From Clostridiales bacterium (lineage in GTDB: Bacteria > Bacillota > Clostridia > Oscillospirales > Oscillospiraceae), in NCBI GenBank assembly GCA_004557075.1, contig SFEX01000031.1, positions 1 through 33,939 on the forward strand: a DNA stretch of 33,939 nucleotides. The letters are read 5' to 3'. Positions 29,780-33,939 of this stretch are shown here, piece by piece; position 1 is the first letter of the stretch, and each line of letters begins with the position of its first letter. Under the pieces are notes generated by a model. The model did not search any database. It was not told the origin of the DNA and worked only from the letters and a program-made list of their open reading frames with translations. The translations under genes and the position numbers were made by a program.

Positions 29780-31042
29780 ATGGATAATGACTACAGAAAC
29801 GACAACATATACGAGGGCGAGCCGGTGTACGGCAGCGGCGGGCCGTCGCCTCAGCGAGACGGAAACAGGAAAAAATCGGTGTTCATCGCCGTGGGACTCG
29901 TTCTCGCGATGCTCATGGGCTTTCTCGGCTCTGTCATAGGCAACGCCGTCACGGGCAATGGCCACACCACGATGCTCGAGGGCAACCGCCCGTCGTCGGT
30001 CATCGATCTCGCAACGGTCGACACCTCAAAGCTCATGACGGCCTCCGAGGTCTACGCCGCGAACGTCAACTCCACCGTCGGCATAACCACCTCCGTCACG
30101 ACAAACTTCTGGGGCTTCCAGACCACCTCGGCCGCCTCCGGCTCGGGGTTTATCCTTACCGCCGACGGCTACATCCTCACGAACTTCCACGTCATCGAGT
30201 CGTCCAGCTCCATAAGCGTCACGCTCTACGACGGCACAAGCTATGACGCCGTGCTTGTCGGCTACGACGAGAGCAACGACATCGCCGTGCTGAAAATCGA
30301 TGCGAGCGACCTCAGCCCCGTTGTCCTCGGCGATTCGGATAATCTCAACGTCGGCGACGACGTTATCGCCATCGGCAACCCCCTCGGCGAGCTGACCTTC
30401 TCCCTCACAGCGGGTGCCGTAAGCGCTCTTGACAGGGAGATCACGCTCTCGAGCGGTGTCATGATGAACCTCATCCAGACCGACTGCGCCATAAACTCCG
30501 GCAACTCCGGCGGCGCGCTGTTTAACCTCTACGGCGAGGTCATCGGCATCACCAACGCCAAATACTCAAGCTCCGGCACCGAGGCGTCCATCGACAACAT
30601 CGGTTTTGCCATCCCCATAAACCACATTCGCAGCATCGTCGACAGCATCATTGAAAAAGGCTATATCTCCAAGCCCTACATCGGCGTCAGCGTGGGCGAT
30701 GTCAGCGAAGAGACGATGGGCTACGGCCTGCCTGCGGGTGCGGCGGTTAAGTCCGTTGTGGAGGATAGTCCCGCGGAAAAGGCCGGTATTAAGGTTAATG
30801 ATATCATCACCGCCGTAAACGGCAATGAGATAACCGGCAGAAGCGAGCTGTCCGAGACCATAAGCTCCTGCGCCGTCGGCGACAAGCTCACGCTCACGGT
30901 CTACCGCCAGGGCGAGACGCTGAGCATCGACGTCACCGTCGGCGAGCAGACAAAGTCCGCGCTCGAGAGCGATAATTCCGGCAGCCAGAGCAATCAGCAG
31001 CAGGGCGGCTCGATAAGCGACTTCTTCGGCTTCATGCGCTGA
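29780..31042 (+). CDS. Membrane-anchored HtrA/DegP-like serine protease
   Basis: 420 residues. A cytoplasmic N-terminus of about 30 residues, one membrane helix (about 33-56), then an S1C trypsin-like domain with the triad His137 (TNFHVIES), Asp167 (NDIAVLKID) and Ser243 (GNSGGAL), and one PDZ domain at about 300-385 (PYIGVSVGD, GAAVKSVVEDSPAEKAGIKVNDIITAVNG). The tail is Gly/Gln/Ser rich. It degrades misfolded exported proteins at the outer membrane face. GAAAGGAAA, from the R1 repeat, is its Shine-Dalgarno. The neighbouring two-component system is divergently transcribed and is the likely regulator. R1 sequence begins directly after the stop. Confidence 0.93.
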   Translation: MDNDYRNDNIYEGEPVYGSGGPSPQRDGNRKKSVFIAVGLVLAMLMGFLGSVIGNAVTGNGHTTMLEGNRPSSVIDLATVDTSKLMTASEVYAANVNSTVGITTSVTTNFWGFQTTSAASGSGFILTADGYILTNFHVIESSSSISVTLYDGTSYDAVLVGYDESNDIAVLKIDASDLSPVVLGDSDNLNVGDDVIAIGNPLGELTFSLTAGAVSALDREITLSSGVMMNLIQTDCAINSGNSGGALFNLYGEVIGITNAKYSSSGTEASIDNIGFAIPINHIRSIVDSIIEKGYISKPYIGVSVGDVSEETMGYGLPAGAAVKSVVEDSPAEKAGIKVNDIITAVNGNEITGRSELSETISSCAVGDKLTLTVYRQGETLSIDVTVGEQTKSALESDNSGSQSNQQQGGSISDFFGFMR

Positions 31043-31290
31043 TTTTTCCTTTCGTTTTTAGGATTCAAGTAGTCGATTTCGCTGGTGCCCGACCGGGCGG
31101 CGGCTGCCGCGAAGCAATTCGTTGCTACGCTTCATGTAAACCTTACTGCCAGTGCCCGACCGGTGATAATGATAGTAGACGTTATTGCACCCGTAGGGGC
31201 GAGCATTGCTCGTCCGCCTGTTGGTTAATTGGTGCATTAACTTAGAACGGCAGGGCATAATCTTTGCCAATCTCACCGGTCGGGCAGCCG
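31043..31290. repeat. Repeat block between convergent htrA and pnp
   Basis: No gene in 31043-31445. After htrA: an R1 SD-end in minus orientation (TCCTTTCGTTTTTAGG), then TTCAAGTAGTCG, a GACCGGGCGGCGGCTGCCGC segment (31091-31110) that recurs in the coding end of tetR, a second minus R1 half (CTACGCTTCATG, GCCCGACCGGTGATAATG), an R2 palindrome (GGGCGAGCATTGCTCGTCC near 31196-31215), and a plus R1 fragment (CTCACCGGTCGGGCAGCC near 31271). A strong bidirectional terminator follows, then about 100 bases with two small hairpins before the pnp end. Confidence 0.83.
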
Positions 31291-31295
31291 CCGCA

Positions 31296-31337
31296 AAAGA
31301 TAAAGCGCATTGAGAAAACTCAATGCGCTTTATCTTT
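31296..31337. terminator. Bidirectional terminator between htrA and pnp
   Basis: AAAGATAAAGCGCATTGAG (31296-31314) and CTCAATGCGCTTTATCTTT (31319-31337) form a perfect 19-bp stem on an AAAA loop. Confidence 0.88.
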
Positions 31338-31445
31338 ATTGAGAATAGAGGATGAAGAGAAGAGCTTTTGCTCTGTGATTGTCATTATAGCGTTTCATCC
31401 TGAAACGGGGTTGAAAACTTGAGCACGGGTTCGCTCCTATGCTTA

Positions 31446-33563
31446 TTACGCCTCGCCGCGCTCCTTGAGAGCCTCCTTGCGGGAGAGGTTGACGCGGCCG
31501 CGGTCGTCAATCTCGGTGACCTTGACCCAGGTCATATCGCCGATGTTGAGAACGTCCTCGACCTTCTCGGTGCGCTTGTACTCGAGATCCTTGATGTGGC
31601 ACATGCCGTCCTTGCCCGGAGCAAGCTCGATGAACGCGCCGATGGGGATGATGCGCACGACCTTGCCGTAGTACAGCGCGCCGACCTCAGGCTCGAAAAC
31701 GATGTTCTCGATGGTGGTGCGGGCTGCGCGGCAGGCCTCGATATCCTCGGAGGCGATGAAGATCGAGCCGTCGTCGTCGATGTCGATCTTGCAGCCGGTG
31801 TCGGCGGTTATCTTCTGGATGACCTTGCCGCCGGAGCCGATGACCTCGCGGATCTTGTCAGGATTTATTTTCATCTGGATCATCTTGGGCGCGGTCTTTG
31901 CAAGCTCCTTGCGCGGTTCGGGCAGAGCCTTGAGCATGATCTCGTCGAGGATCTGGAAGCGTGCCTCGCGGGTGATCTTGAAGGCTTCCTTGACGATCTC
32001 GTGCTTGAGTCCGTCGTTCTTCAGATCCATCTGGATGGCGGTGATACCGGCCTTGGTACCTGCAACCTTAAAGTCCATCTCGCCGTGGAAGTCCTCGACG
32101 CCCTGAATGTCGATAAATGTCGTGAAGTCGTCGCCGTCCTGGATAAGGCCGCAGGAGATACCGGCAACGGGAGCCTTGAGGGGCACGCCCGCGTCCATGA
32201 GCGCGAGGGTGGTGCCGCAGATGGAGCCCTGAGAGGTCGAGCCGTTGGAGGAGAGTATCTCGGAGACTACGCGGATGGTGTAGGGGAAGTCCTCAACGGG
32301 AGGGATGACGCTCTCGAGCGCCTTCTCGACCAGTGCGCCGTGGCCGTATTCGCGGCGGCCGGTGCTGCGGCTGGGGCGAGCCTCGCCGGTGGAGTAGGAG
32401 GGCATATTGTAGTGGTGCATGAAGCGCTTCTCCTCCTCTTCCCAGATGGTGTCGAGCTTCTGGGACATGGAGAGGGTAGCGAGAGTAGCGATGGAGAGCA
32501 CCTGCGTCTGGCCGCGGGTGAACAGCGCCGAGCCGTGGACTTTAGGGATGACGCCGACCTCGGAGCCGAGGGGGCGGATCTCGTTCATTGCGCGGCCGTC
32601 AACGCGCTTGCCGGCCAGCAGCCACTTCTTGACGACTTTTTTCTGGAGCTTGTAGAGTATCTCGTCCATGAACTGCATCATGTCGGGGTGCTCCTCGGAG
32701 TATTTCTCCTCCATGGCGCTGACCCAGTCGTTGACGCGGGCTTCGCGGACGTTCTTGTCGTCGGTGTCCATGCAGTACTCCATGCCCTCGAACTCGTTCT
32801 CGACGAGCTTGTCAAACAGCTCCTCGTCGAAGGCCGCGTGCTCGTACTCGAACTTGGGCTTGCCGACCTCGGCGACCATCTTGTCGATGAGGTCGAGAAC
32901 GGGCTGGAGGTGCTCATGAGCCTGAACGATGCCCTCGTACATAACGTCGTCGGGAACCTGATCGGCCTCGGACTCGATCATGACGATCTTCTTATGGGTC
33001 GCGGCGATGGTGGTGATCATGCGGTTTGTCTTGCGCTGCTCCTCGGTGGGGTTAAACAGGTACTTCTCGCCGTCCCAGCCGAGCACGATGCCGGCGATGG
33101 GGCCGTTGAAGGGCACGTCGGAGATGGACACTGCGGCGGAGGCGCCGATCATCGCGGTGATCTCGGGGCTGCAATCGCGGTCAACGGACAGAACCTCGCA
33201 GGCGATGACAACGTCGTTGCGCAGGTCGGAGGGGAACAGCGGGCGCATGGGGCGGTCGATGAGGCGGGATGCCAGCACTGCGGGGAGGCTGGGCTTACCC
33301 TCGCGGCGCATGAAGCTGCCGGGGATGCGACCGACCGCGTAAAGCTTCTCGTTGAAATCGACGGCGAGGGGGAAGTAGTCGATGCCGTCTTTGGGACGCG
33401 CGGACGCGGTGCAGGTCACGAGCACGGTGGTCTCGCCGTAGGTGACGAGGACTGCCGCGTTGCACAGCTCCGCCATTTTGCCGACCTCCATCTTGAGGGG
33501 GCGGCCTTCGTAGTCGATCTCGAATTTTCTGTAGTTGGGGAATTGTTTGTGCTGGATTATCAT
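31446..33563 (-). CDS. pnp: Polyribonucleotide nucleotidyltransferase (PNPase)
   Basis: 705 residues; a phosphorolytic 3'-5' exoribonuclease that turns over mRNA. Two RNase PH-like domains are present, the second with GRREYGHGALVEKALESVIP and SSNGSTSQGSICGTTLALMDAGVP; then a KH domain (MIQMKINPDKIREVIGSGGKVIQKI) and an S1 domain (GALYYGKVVRIIPIGAFIELAPGKDGMCHI) to the C-terminus. The ATG at 33563 follows a GAAAGGAGC site; an in-frame ATG 14 codons earlier lies in the leader hairpin. It is preceded by a long stem-loop leader. Here it stands alone, with no rpsO in the window upstream. Confidence 0.97.
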   Translation of the reverse strand: MIIQHKQFPNYRKFEIDYEGRPLKMEVGKMAELCNAAVLVTYGETTVLVTCTASARPKDGIDYFPLAVDFNEKLYAVGRIPGSFMRREGKPSLPAVLASRLIDRPMRPLFPSDLRNDVVIACEVLSVDRDCSPEITAMIGASAAVSISDVPFNGPIAGIVLGWDGEKYLFNPTEEQRKTNRMITTIAATHKKIVMIESEADQVPDDVMYEGIVQAHEHLQPVLDLIDKMVAEVGKPKFEYEHAAFDEELFDKLVENEFEGMEYCMDTDDKNVREARVNDWVSAMEEKYSEEHPDMMQFMDEILYKLQKKVVKKWLLAGKRVDGRAMNEIRPLGSEVGVIPKVHGSALFTRGQTQVLSIATLATLSMSQKLDTIWEEEEKRFMHHYNMPSYSTGEARPSRSTGRREYGHGALVEKALESVIPPVEDFPYTIRVVSEILSSNGSTSQGSICGTTLALMDAGVPLKAPVAGISCGLIQDGDDFTTFIDIQGVEDFHGEMDFKVAGTKAGITAIQMDLKNDGLKHEIVKEAFKITREARFQILDEIMLKALPEPRKELAKTAPKMIQMKINPDKIREVIGSGGKVIQKITADTGCKIDIDDDGSIFIASEDIEACRAARTTIENIVFEPEVGALYYGKVVRIIPIGAFIELAPGKDGMCHIKDLEYKRTEKVEDVLNIGDMTWVKVTEIDDRGRVNLSRKEALKERGEA

Positions 33564-33587
33564 TTGTTTGCTCCTTTCATATTTTCG

Positions 33588-33656
33588 GGTATCGGAGCAT
33601 AGCACTTGAAGCTACACTCGGAAAATGCAGCTTCAAATACTAAGCTGACCGATACC
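33588..33656 (-). promoter_or_regulatory. Long leader stem-loop of pnp mRNA
   Basis: Read on the minus strand, GGTATCGG pairs with CCGATACC, then AGC with GCT, AGTA with TGCT, and TTGAAGCT with AGCTTCAA, around a 15-base loop: about 23 base pairs with only small internal loops. It ends about 24 bases before the start codon. In Escherichia coli PNPase represses its own mRNA through an RNase III-cut leader hairpin; this has the right form and position, but the link is inferred. Confidence 0.6.
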
Positions 33657-33840
33657 TTTTAGTTCGTTTTTAGATTGCGGGAAATCGTTTTTGCGGTGTC
33701 TCGACCATAGAGACTGGCAATTTTCTCTTTTGCACTCGCGCGCTTTTTCAATGCGTTGCAGCGTTTCAGACAACCTCTTTTGCACTTGTGCGTTCAATTA
33801 GATGATGCAAAATTCTGCACCGCACCCGTAGGGGCGAGCT
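33657..33840. repeat. R1 fragments upstream of pnp, cut short at 33840
   Basis: TAGTTCGTTTTTAGATTGCG, then GCGGTGTCTCGACCATAGAG, TTTTGCACTCGCGCGC near 33729, and TTTTGCACTTGTGCG near 33779, are R1 parts in minus orientation. The R2 palindrome that should follow begins CCCGTAGGGGCGAGC and breaks at 33840 before its second half. Confidence 0.75.
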
Positions 33841-33939
33841 ATGTGTACAGAGTAATATGATAGTAAACACATGTGCAAGATGATTGTATACAGTTTTGCA
33901 GTAAAATAAAGGCATAAAACACATACAAAGGGAGTGCTT
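33841..33939. other. Start of an unrelated AT-rich element, cut by the window end
   Basis: From about 33841 the sequence becomes AT-rich and unlike anything before it, with GTAAACACATGTGC, a possible -10 (TAAAAT near 33902), and AAAGGGAG at the extreme end, which looks like a Shine-Dalgarno for a gene starting just past the window. It interrupts an R2 palindrome, so it is probably the left end of an inserted mobile element. Confidence 0.5.

Noticed and set aside
31419..33602. A 727-codon plus-strand ORF opposite pnp
   Set aside because: It mirrors the pnp coding strand almost end to end; its product is a Val/Asp/Gly/Leu-rich shadow without a recognisable domain, while the minus strand encodes full PNPase with KH and S1 domains.

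Overview
The window reads as a chromosomal segment of a GC-rich gut-type Clostridia (Firmicutes), most like Oscillospiraceae/Ruminococcaceae. The basis is gene content and order (mutL-miaA-hfq; yggS-sepF-divIVA-ileS-lspA-rluD; rpsF-ssb-rpsR; a lone biotin ligase; a YkvI-type carrier), strong Shine-Dalgarno (SD) sites, and mosaic intergenic repeats of a kind I associate with this group. The assignment is an inference from family knowledge; no 16S gene is present.

Layout. 1-2008: repeat debris, then a minus-strand pair, YkvI-like carrier and biotin ligase. 2181-5302: a TetR regulator, a DUF3298-type lipoprotein and a lipid kinase. 5818-9938: mutL, miaA, hfq and a HlyD-like membrane protein. 10387-17930: yggS, sepF, divIVA, ileS, lspA and rluD (division, isoleucyl-tRNA charging, lipoprotein maturation, rRNA modification). 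18176-18801: a four-helix membrane protein and tRNA-Pro(UGG). 18850-24020: a lower-GC, repeat-free accessory segment beside the tRNA, carrying a macro-domain protein, a beheaded radical SAM gene, mutM, an EndoIII-like glycosylase and a gene broken by an in-frame TAG. 24118-26020: rpsF-ssb-rpsR and a ThiF-like E1 enzyme. 26121-27230: a small islet with an XRE regulator and a SLOG-family protein. 27556-31042: a two-component system and a membrane-anchored HtrA-like protease. 31446-33563: pnp behind a long leader hairpin. From about 33841 to the end an unrelated AT-rich sequence interrupts a repeat, probably the edge of a mobile element.

The most striking signal is an intergenic repeat family (about 19 copies of its CGCGAGTGC end, with nested palindromic subfamilies) that fills nearly every core-gene gap. 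One end reads GCAACGAAAGG and abuts genes: before a start codon it supplies the SD; inverted, after a gene, it supplies the last codons or stop. In same-direction gaps the copies usually come as an inverted pair, so transcript between two genes could fold into a stem joining the upstream stop to the downstream SD. The family is absent from the 18850-24020 segment and from the 26121-27320 islet, which marks both as later arrivals.

Functionally the core genes are housekeeping: mismatch repair, tRNA and rRNA modification, septum formation, aminoacylation, RNA decay and envelope stress. The accessory segment looks like a damaged DNA-repair cassette in which the mutM and glycosylase genes are translationally coupled to a radical SAM gene that has lost its iron-sulfur motif at a recombination junction.
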